This document shows, in pieces, positions 39,147 through 46,565 of a DNA stretch of 64,000 nt (positions within the stretch are counted from its first letter, which is position 1; every line of letters starts with the position of its first letter). Source of the stretch: an uncultured Candidatus Melainabacteria bacterium. Lineage in GTDB: Bacteria; Cyanobacteriota; Vampirovibrionia; Gastranaerophilales; Gastranaerophilaceae. The stretch spans positions 1 through 64,000 of the forward strand of contig CATNBA010000002.1 of assembly GCA_950096985.1 (NCBI GenBank), given 5' to 3'. The translations under genes were made by a program, and so were the position numbers. The notes beneath the pieces were generated by a model, which ran no database searches, was not told the origin of the DNA, and was given only the letters and a program-made list of their open reading frames with translations.

Positions 39147-40151
39147 ATGGGATTAACAGTATACTTAGGAATAGATGTCGGCTCGGTTACGACAAAATTA
39201 GCTTTAGTTGATGAAAACGGTAAATATATTGACAGTTATATGCTCAAAACTGCCGGAAAACCTGTAATGGCTGTTCAAAACGGCTTAACTGAGTTGTTTA
39301 AAAAAAGAATTACCGACTACGATGTAAAAGGTGTAGGAACGACAGGTTCAGGTAGAAACCTTGCAGGCGCATTGGTTGGGGCGGATGTTGTTAAAAACGA
39401 GATTACAGCTCACGCGGTTGCAGCAAGCATCAATGTGCCCGGGGTGCAGACAATTCTTGAAATCGGCGGTCAGGACAGTAAAATTATTATTCTTCGTGAC
39501 GGTATTGTGACGGATTTTGCTATGAATACTGTTTGTGCAGCAGGTACAGGCTCATTTCTGGACCATCAGGCGCAAAGACTGAATGTTCCTATTGAACTTT
39601 TTGGTGAAACTGCGTTGAAGTCACAAAACCCTGCGCGTATTGCAGGTCGCTGCGGTGTATTTGCAGAAAGTGATTTAATTCACAAACAACAATTGGGTTA
39701 TCCTGTAGAAGATTTGCTGTACGGACTTTGTCAGGCTCTGGTAAGAAACTATCTTGCAAACCTTGCATTGGGTAAAGAATTACTCCCCGTATTTTCGTTC
39801 CAAGGCGGTGTTGCTACAAATACAGGTATGGTAAAAGCTTTCGAAGAGGCTTTGGGGCATAAGGTTATAGTTCCCGAAAACCACCAGACAATGGGTGCTA
39901 TAGGCGCGGCATTGTTAGCAATGGAAAATCACCAGTACACAGAGGCTGAAACTAAATTTAAAGGCTGGGAAGTGGCTGATATGTCTTTCCATTCAATTAC
40001 ATGCGATTGTACAGGCTGTTCAAATAATTGTGAAGTTATTACAATTGTTGAGGGCGGAGATGATATAAACCATGTTGATAATATCAAAGATATAAAAGGC
40101 AATATTATCGCTCGTTGGGGCGGAACTTGCGGAAGATGGGATATAGGGTAG
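39147..40151 (+). CDS. BadF/BadG/BcrA/BcrD-type ATPase (2-hydroxyacyl-CoA dehydratase activator-like) with Cys-rich C-terminus
   Basis: LGIDVGSVTTKLALVDENG..EIGGQDSKII..NTVCAAGTGSFLDHQAQRL; tail CDCTGCSNNCEV..GGTCG. Confidence 0.85.
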   Translation: MGLTVYLGIDVGSVTTKLALVDENGKYIDSYMLKTAGKPVMAVQNGLTELFKKRITDYDVKGVGTTGSGRNLAGALVGADVVKNEITAHAVAASINVPGVQTILEIGGQDSKIIILRDGIVTDFAMNTVCAAGTGSFLDHQAQRLNVPIELFGETALKSQNPARIAGRCGVFAESDLIHKQQLGYPVEDLLYGLCQALVRNYLANLALGKELLPVFSFQGGVATNTGMVKAFEEALGHKVIVPENHQTMGAIGAALLAMENHQYTEAETKFKGWEVADMSFHSITCDCTGCSNNCEVITIVEGGDDINHVDNIKDIKGNIIARWGGTCGRWDIG

Positions 40152-40822
40152 TGGCGGATTTAAATTCCAAAATAAATTCCATGAAGCAAAAGTACCGCGA
40201 GATTTTTTTAACCTCTGTGGATGCTATTAAAGCACGTATAGATGAAATTAAACCCGCGGGCTTTGAGGGTGATATTTTTGACATATATGAAAGGGACAGT
40301 GTCGGTGCGCAATGGCAAGATGCTGTTCTTGAAATGTTTGAAAAAGATATTTCGCATGAAATATACCGCAAATGGAGAGAAATTCTTGATTATAGAGAGA
40401 ATTTTCACTGCAAAGGGTGTGCAACCTGTTGTAATTTAGCTTGCTCTGAATTTTCTCCTGAACAGTTAAAAGAAAAAGCTCAAAATGGTGATAAATTTGC
40501 AACGCAGTTTACAAGTATTTTTGTGCCTTACGAAACCCGTGAAGATGCAGAAAAAGTCTATCCCGAATATTTAAAATTATTGAGTGATACCATTGATGAA
40601 GATGTTTATTTCTACCATTGTCCGAAACTTACTACCTGTAAGCGTTGTTCGGATTATGAAAACAGGCCGGAAATATGCAGAGTTTTTCCTGACAATCCTT
40701 TAAGTATTTTACCTGAAAGCTGCGGTTTTTATCAATGGCGTCAAGAGGTTGAACCTGTAGCTTTAATGCTTCATTCAATGGTGGGAATTATTGATTACTA
40801 TAAAGAGAGTATCAAACGATGA
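40151..40822 (+). CDS. YkgJ family Cys-cluster (zinc/iron-chelating) protein
   Basis: FHCKGCATCCNLAC..YFYHCPKLTTCKRCSDYENRPEICRVFP; GTG start overlapping upstream TAG. Confidence 0.75.
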   Translation: MADLNSKINSMKQKYREIFLTSVDAIKARIDEIKPAGFEGDIFDIYERDSVGAQWQDAVLEMFEKDISHEIYRKWREILDYRENFHCKGCATCCNLACSEFSPEQLKEKAQNGDKFATQFTSIFVPYETREDAEKVYPEYLKLLSDTIDEDVYFYHCPKLTTCKRCSDYENRPEICRVFPDNPLSILPESCGFYQWRQEVEPVALMLHSMVGIIDYYKESIKR

Positions 40823-41838
40823 AAATACTATCAGGATTAAATTTACAAGAAATAGAACAAATAACGAATGAACTTGGAGCATCAAAGTTTAGAGCACGTC
40901 AAATTCATAATTGGATTTATTTAAAATCGGTTAACACAATTGATGAAATGACTGATTTGTCGGTTAAATTTAGAGATGAATTGAAAAAAGTTGCGACTGT
41001 CTCTGATACAAAGATTAAGGTGAAACAAGAAAGTTCGGACGGTACTTTGAAATATTTATTGGAATTCCCTGACGGGGAGTGCGTTGAAACTGTTTTAATG
41101 CGTTTTGACAACCGTGCTAATTTGACAGCCTGCGTAAGCTCTCAGGTTGGCTGTGCCGTAAATTGTTCTTTTTGTGCAACAGGCAAGCGTGGTTTTATAC
41201 GTAATCTATCATATAAAGAAATTATAGAACAGGTTTTGACAATCCAACGCGACACAGGACTAAAGGTTACAAATATTGTCTTTATGGGACAGGGTGAACC
41301 GCTTTTAAATTTAGATAACGTATTGAAAGCAATGGAAATTTTTAACGAAAACTTCCAAATTGGGGCACGTCGTATAACAGTTTCCACATCAGGTATAGTT
41401 CCAGGGATTAAAAGACTTGCAGATAATGATATGCAGTCAACTTTGGCAATTTCTCTTCACGCGCCAAATCATGATATAAGAGCGCAATTGATGCAGATAG
41501 AGAATAAATACCCTATGCCCGAATTAAAAAAAGCATTGAAAAATTATATCGAAAAAACTGGCAGAAGAATTACAATTGAATATCTTTTGATAAAGGACTT
41601 AAATGATACTTTGGAAAGCGCAAAACAGCTTGTGAATTATTTGCATGATTTAAAGTGCAATATAAATTTAATTCCTTATAATCCTACAGAAAAGAATGAT
41701 TATCAGAAGCCGTCCGGTAATTCAATTATGCGCTTTAAATCTTTGCTGGAACAATCGGGTAAAAAAGTTACGGTTCGTTTGGAACGCGGTGCTGATATTG
41801 ATGCGGCGTGCGGTCAACTTCGGGGTAAAGTTAAATGA
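40819..41838 (+). CDS. rlmN: dual-specificity RNA methyltransferase RlmN
   Basis: QVGCAVNCSFCATGKRGFIRNLSYKEIIEQV..VFMGQGEPLLNLDNV. Confidence 0.95.
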   Translation: MKILSGLNLQEIEQITNELGASKFRARQIHNWIYLKSVNTIDEMTDLSVKFRDELKKVATVSDTKIKVKQESSDGTLKYLLEFPDGECVETVLMRFDNRANLTACVSSQVGCAVNCSFCATGKRGFIRNLSYKEIIEQVLTIQRDTGLKVTNIVFMGQGEPLLNLDNVLKAMEIFNENFQIGARRITVSTSGIVPGIKRLADNDMQSTLAISLHAPNHDIRAQLMQIENKYPMPELKKALKNYIEKTGRRITIEYLLIKDLNDTLESAKQLVNYLHDLKCNINLIPYNPTEKNDYQKPSGNSIMRFKSLLEQSGKKVTVRLERGADIDAACGQLRGKVK

Positions 41839-42272
41839 AAGCTTTAATTCAAAGAGTTAAACAAGCATCGGTAACAATTAACAGTGAATTGTATTCATCA
41901 ATCGGAAAAGGATTACTTGTGTTTGTTGGTGTTGAAAAAGCTGACGAAAAAATTAATGCGGAAAAACTTGCTGAAAAAATTCTGAAATTGCGTGTTTTTG
42001 AAGATGAAAATGAAAAGATGAATTTATCAGTTAGCGATGTTCAGGGAGAAATTCTTGTTGTTTCACAATTTACTTTATGCGGTGATTGTAAAAAGGGTAC
42101 TCGTCCATCATTTGATAATTCAGCCCCGTTGGATAAGGCTATTGAATTATATGAGTATTTTGTACATTGCATAACAAACAGCGGATTGAATGTTAAAACG
42201 GGTCAATTCAGAGCAATGATGGATGTCGGGTTAATAAATGACGGTCCTGTAACGTTTTGGCTTGAGAAATAA
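41835..42272 (+). CDS. dtd: D-aminoacyl-tRNA deacylase
   Basis: MKALIQRVKQASVTIN..GLLVFVGVEKAD..VVSQFTLCGDCKKGTRPSFDNSA. Confidence 0.95.
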   Translation: MKALIQRVKQASVTINSELYSSIGKGLLVFVGVEKADEKINAEKLAEKILKLRVFEDENEKMNLSVSDVQGEILVVSQFTLCGDCKKGTRPSFDNSAPLDKAIELYEYFVHCITNSGLNVKTGQFRAMMDVGLINDGPVTFWLEK

Positions 42273-42280
42273 GCATGGTA

Positions 42281-42309
42281 TTGCAAAAATTTTAAAAGCA
42301 TGCTATAAT
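42281..42309 (+). promoter_or_regulatory. putative promoter TTGCAA-17-TATAAT
   Basis: TTGCAA 42281-42286, TATAAT 42304-42309. Confidence 0.6.
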
Positions 42310-42398
42310 AAAGTTGCTCTATAGAGAAATCGATTTTTATTTTTTGAGGAGAAATTTTTTTAACCCGGAATTACGTTATTAATTAAGAGGCTTTCATT

Positions 42399-43427
42399 AT
42401 GTATGTAAACAAGTGTATCAAGTGTGGTCGTGAGTTTGAAACAAAAAACCCCAAAAGAGTTATTTGTCCGGATTGTTTGTATCCTGATAAAAATATGATG
42501 GTGTCATCAACTTCGACAGATGCTCCTAAATCTGAAACACCTGCTCAAGAACCTTTGAAAGGATACAGTGCCGGCGGAAATGATGAAGCTCCCCGCTATT
42601 ACAGCGCAGGTGGTGATAACGAACCGCAACAAAGATATAACAGACCTCAAAGACCTTATAACAATAATTATAATAATCGCGGCGGATATAATAACAATCG
42701 TCAGGGCGGTTATCAACAAAATCGTCCTCAACAAGGCGGATACAATAGAGGCGGTTATAATAATCGTTCAAATGGCGGGTATAATAACAACCGTCAAGGC
42801 GGTTATCAGCAGAATCGTCCTCAACAAGGCGGTTTTAATCGTAACAACAACTTTAATAACAGACGTCCTCAAGGCGGTGGTTTTAATCGTGGCGGGTTTA
42901 ATAATAACAGACGCCCAATGATGAAAAAAGCGCCTAAACAATTGCTGGTAAGCAAGGAACAGTTAGAACAAATTGAACTGTTATATAAATTGATGCTTCC
43001 TCTTCCAAACCCGGATTGCCATGAAGTTATTGGCGAAAAAATCGGGTTGGAGCCAAGAAAAGTATTCTTTGGTATCAATCTTGTAAGACAAAAAATGATG
43101 CTTCCGAAATTGCCATTCCCTAAACGAAAACTTGCAATTTCTCCGGATCAGCTTTTCGCTATTAAAAATTTATATGAACCATTGCTGCCATTACCGCCAA
43201 TCGGATGCCATAAGATAATTGCAGCACAATTAAAAATGGACGAATGGAGAGTTCACGTTGGTATTGGTTTAATTCGTTCTCAAATGGGATTGGATCGTTG
43301 GAATGAAGACAGACCGGACAAACCTGCGGATTTCCAAAAAAAGGAAGAACCAAAAGTTGAAACTCCACAAGAAGAAGTTAAACCTAAAAGAGGCAGAAAA
43401 AAGAAAACGGAAGAACCTGCTGAGTAG
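42399..43427 (+). CDS. zinc-ribbon + RGG/YGG-like low-complexity protein with duplicated C-terminal module (putative nucleic-acid binding)
   Basis: CIKCGREFETKNPKRVICPDC; GGYNNNRQGGYQQNRPQQGGYNRGGY repeats; two related ~60-aa modules. Confidence 0.8.
   Translation: MYVNKCIKCGREFETKNPKRVICPDCLYPDKNMMVSSTSTDAPKSETPAQEPLKGYSAGGNDEAPRYYSAGGDNEPQQRYNRPQRPYNNNYNNRGGYNNNRQGGYQQNRPQQGGYNRGGYNNRSNGGYNNNRQGGYQQNRPQQGGFNRNNNFNNRRPQGGGFNRGGFNNNRRPMMKKAPKQLLVSKEQLEQIELLYKLMLPLPNPDCHEVIGEKIGLEPRKVFFGINLVRQKMMLPKLPFPKRKLAISPDQLFAIKNLYEPLLPLPPIGCHKIIAAQLKMDEWRVHVGIGLIRSQMGLDRWNEDRPDKPADFQKKEEPKVETPQEEVKPKRGRKKKTEEPAE
42681..42851 (+). repeat. about 1.8 copies of a 93-bp (31 aa) in-frame tandem repeat
   Basis: GGCGGATATAATAACAATCGTCAGGGCGG at 42681 recurs as GGCGGGTATAATAACAACCGTCAAGGCGG at 42774. 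Confidence 0.85.
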
Positions 43428-43429
43428 TT

Positions 43430-43942
43430 ATGACAAAATATATTTCTGTCGGCAAGATTTTGAATTTTCATGGAATTAAAGGTGAGGCAAAAGTCGGTTT
43501 TACCAAAAATCAGGAAGAATTTTTTTGCTCACTGGAAGAAGTTTTTATTAAAAAAGAACTTGAATATATACCTTTGAAAATTGATAGTTCAAGACTTCAT
43601 AAGAACTTTGCTCTTGTTAAATTCAATGGAATAAACTCTATTGATGAACTTTTACCTTATAAAGGTGCGTTTTTATATGTGCAGGAAAATACAATAAGAG
43701 AAAATCTTGAAGAAGATGAATTTTTGATTGACGAGCTTGTCGGATTGGAAATTTTTGACCAAACAGATAAAAAACAAGGGTTTGTTATAGGGGTATCAAA
43801 TAACGGAGCACATGATATGTTATCTGTCAAAACAAATTCTAAAAAAATAGTTTTAATCCCGTTTGTAAAGGCTATTGTGACAGGTGTCAGCATAAAAGAC
43901 AAAAAAATATTTATTCATAATATTGAGGGTTTGCTTGAATGA
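43430..43942 (+). CDS. rimM: 16S rRNA processing protein RimM
   Basis: ISVGKILNFHGIKGEAKV..; directly followed by trmD. Confidence 0.92.
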   Translation: MTKYISVGKILNFHGIKGEAKVGFTKNQEEFFCSLEEVFIKKELEYIPLKIDSSRLHKNFALVKFNGINSIDELLPYKGAFLYVQENTIRENLEEDEFLIDELVGLEIFDQTDKKQGFVIGVSNNGAHDMLSVKTNSKKIVLIPFVKAIVTGVSIKDKKIFIHNIEGLLE

Positions 43943-44628
43943 TTTTTGATGTATTAACCCTTTTCCCTGAAATGATTGAAGAACATTGCAGGTACAGTAT
44001 TTTGAAACGAGCTATTGAAAAAGAAGTTTTTTCTGTTAATACGATTAATCCACGTGATTTTACTTTGGATAAGCATAAAAAAGTTGATGATACACCCTAT
44101 GGCGGTGGAGCGGGAATGGTTTTGATGGCACAGCCTTATGTTGATGCTTATGAAAGTGTTGAACGATGCGAAAATTCGATTACTATTATGCTTTCTCCAC
44201 AGGGTGAACCGCTGAATGATAAAATTGTTAATGAGCTTGCTCAATTTGACCAAATAGTAATGCTTTGCGGACATTATGAAGGATTTGATGAGCGTATAAG
44301 AGAAATAATTAAACCACGAGAAATTTCAATTGGAGATTTTGTTTTAACAGGCGGAGAATTGCCTGCATTGTGCCTTATAGATGCAGTAAGCCGTAAAATT
44401 GAAGGGACTTTAGGCAAAATGGAATCTGCTGATGAGGACAGTTTTTCAAACGGATTAATTGAATATCCGCATTATACAAAGCCGCGCGAATATAGAGGCT
44501 TAAAGGTTCCTGAAGTGTTATTGAATGGTAATCATAAAGAAATTAACGAGTTCAGATTGCAACAAAGCATAGAAAGAACTAAGAGAAAACGACCAGATTT
44601 ATATAAAAAATTTAATACTTACGATTAA
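43939..44628 (+). CDS. trmD: tRNA (guanine-N1)-methyltransferase
   Basis: FDVLTLFPEMIEE..DDTPYGGGAGMVLMAQP..LTGGELPALCLIDAVSR. Confidence 0.95.
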   Translation: MIFDVLTLFPEMIEEHCRYSILKRAIEKEVFSVNTINPRDFTLDKHKKVDDTPYGGGAGMVLMAQPYVDAYESVERCENSITIMLSPQGEPLNDKIVNELAQFDQIVMLCGHYEGFDERIREIIKPREISIGDFVLTGGELPALCLIDAVSRKIEGTLGKMESADEDSFSNGLIEYPHYTKPREYRGLKVPEVLLNGNHKEINEFRLQQSIERTKRKRPDLYKKFNTYD

Positions 44629-45079
44629 GATCGTTGTAATGTCCAAATCCCATTACGTCTTTGAAGAATTTGAAACCTGCATAAATTCCCAGCCCTATAG
44701 TTGATGCTTTTGCTATTGATCCTTTACCTAACAGTGCACCCATACCTAACCCTAAAGGTACAACGCTGTCTATGAGCATTGAGCCAAAACCTTTAAAATA
44801 TCCTATAGCAGAATTTACAAAGTGACGTGCATTGCTTTCCATTTCAAATCTGTGAATACCATCTTTAAGTTTTGATGTTGTCATACTCGGACTTGAAAGA
44901 TATTGAGTATTGCTGAAGGTTTCAGCGCAGGCATCTGCATCTTTTGATTTTGAATAAACATCAGATTGGAGTTTTCCAACTATATGAGAATCGTATGCAA
45001 CAACTCCAAGTGCTCCTAAACCTATAGCTTTAGGAAGATATTTTACAAAATTAGTTTTTGCTGTTCTGATAATACTCAT
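44612..45079 (-). CDS. hypothetical protein with Gly-rich hydrophobic segments
   Basis: ORF track; coupled to upstream 45079-45861 gene; 17-nt convergent overlap with trmD. Confidence 0.55.
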   Translation of the reverse strand: MSIIRTAKTNFVKYLPKAIGLGALGVVAYDSHIVGKLQSDVYSKSKDADACAETFSNTQYLSSPSMTTSKLKDGIHRFEMESNARHFVNSAIGYFKGFGSMLIDSVVPLGLGMGALLGKGSIAKASTIGLGIYAGFKFFKDVMGFGHYNDLNRKY

Positions 45080-45861
45080 TATTTACCTGACTTTGTTTCT
45101 GTTTTTTTAGTATCGTTTTTTACTTCAAATTCTTTTTCTACTGTTTGACCAGACATCTTTAATAAGACATTGCTTGCTTGAAGTGCATCTTGACCGTATC
45201 CTGATTGAGAGTTTTGCATTTGTTGTAAAACTCCAACAGTAAAGTCATCGCCTGTTACAATTCTTGAATCAAGAGCGCTTAGAGCAAGTACTCTTACCGC
45301 TGTTGAAGGGTCTTGGAGCATTTTGTTAATCAAAGCATTTAATGCTTTGTCATCTTTTCTTGAATGGTCTTCTTCAAGTCTTGCTACGACTTCTTTTGCG
45401 CCCATTAACCTTACTTCTTTGTCTTGACTGTTTAAATAATTTTCAAGATTTCTGATATAATCATCGGTTAATTGAACAATTTCACGTTTTTCTGTTTTTT
45501 TATCTGTTGTTTTATTTTCGGTTGTGTTTGTTGTCGTATTTGTTGTATTATTCTGTCCGTTTTGACCGAATTGTTTTGTGTAATAATCAGGCGGATAACA
45601 TCCTGATGCGGATGTAGAACCGTAATTTGGGGCATTAACATTGTAAACGGGAGCTGTTGCACCGGGTGGAGTTACAGACGGGTTAAATATTTGAATATTT
45701 ACACCTGAATAGTTTGGTACTTGAACATTTTGGTTTTGAGACTGAGAGTATTGCTGTTGAGCCGGCGGTGTCTGATATTGTTGTGTATTATTTTGTACAC
45801 CTTGAGGCGGACAATTGCACTGTGATATCGGTATATTTTGCTGACCTACTGAATTTTGCAT
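45079..45861 (-). CDS. Q/N/P-rich protein with HEAT-like repeat domain
   Basis: N-terminal QNTQQYQTPPAQQQYSQSQNQN; LNSQDKEVRLMGAKEVVARLEED..LQDPSTAVRVLALSALDSRI. Confidence 0.7.
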   Translation of the reverse strand: MQNSVGQQNIPISQCNCPPQGVQNNTQQYQTPPAQQQYSQSQNQNVQVPNYSGVNIQIFNPSVTPPGATAPVYNVNAPNYGSTSASGCYPPDYYTKQFGQNGQNNTTNTTTNTTENKTTDKKTEKREIVQLTDDYIRNLENYLNSQDKEVRLMGAKEVVARLEEDHSRKDDKALNALINKMLQDPSTAVRVLALSALDSRIVTGDDFTVGVLQQMQNSQSGYGQDALQASNVLLKMSGQTVEKEFEVKNDTKKTETKSGK

Positions 45862-45980
45862 GAAAACTACCCTTTACTACTACTTGTATATATAAAGTAT
45901 TTTTTTTGTAATTTATTGCGTTTTCTTTAAGAAATATTACAGAATTTTTGAAATTTTTGCATGACACATATAATTTATTT

Positions 45981-46562
45981 ATGGGCAGTTATGAAGAAAA
46001 TTATTTAGATAAGCGGCCGCAGTCTCTTTGTAAAATGTGCGGTAAATGTTGTCGTGTGGTTACTACATCAATTCCATACAGTAAATTAAGACTTATGGCA
46101 CGTGAGGGTGATGAAGGAGCTGTTGATTTTTTGTCATTGTTTGTGCCTTATAAATCGATTGATGCTGCAAGACAAATAGATGATGAAATCGTAGAAAATA
46201 TTATTAACAGATTGTCTGAGGACGGAAATTATAATGAAAAGGATACAACCTTTTATTACTGTAAATATTTACAGGATAATAATCTGTGTTCAAATTACGA
46301 TAATCGTCCTGCGCTATGCCGTCATTGTCCATCTACTCCCTGGGCAATTGTGCCTCCCGGATGTGGTTTTGAAGGTTGGCTTTTTTGGAAACGGGAGGAA
46401 GATAAACAAAAAGTACGTAAGGCAAAAGAAGAACTTATGGAACTTCAATTACTACGCAAACGCACAACAAATGAAGAAACTTTAAAGAAAATTTCCATAG
46501 TTGAGCAAAAGATTCAAAGAAATATTGATATGTACAAAAAATATGGCGCAGATAACTGGTAA
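45981..46562 (+). CDS. YkgJ family Cys-cluster protein (second copy)
   Basis: LCKMCGKCCRVV..FYYCKYLQDNNLCSNYDNRPALCRHCPSTPW. Confidence 0.78.
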   Translation: MGSYEENYLDKRPQSLCKMCGKCCRVVTTSIPYSKLRLMAREGDEGAVDFLSLFVPYKSIDAARQIDDEIVENIINRLSEDGNYNEKDTTFYYCKYLQDNNLCSNYDNRPALCRHCPSTPWAIVPPGCGFEGWLFWKREEDKQKVRKAKEELMELQLLRKRTTNEETLKKISIVEQKIQRNIDMYKKYGADNW

Positions 46563-46565
46563 CTT

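Noticed and set aside
42507-42921. Overlapping track ORFs on both strands across the RGG repeats
   Set aside because: Low-complexity repeats create open shadow frames; the main + frame has RBS/promoter support and domain structure.
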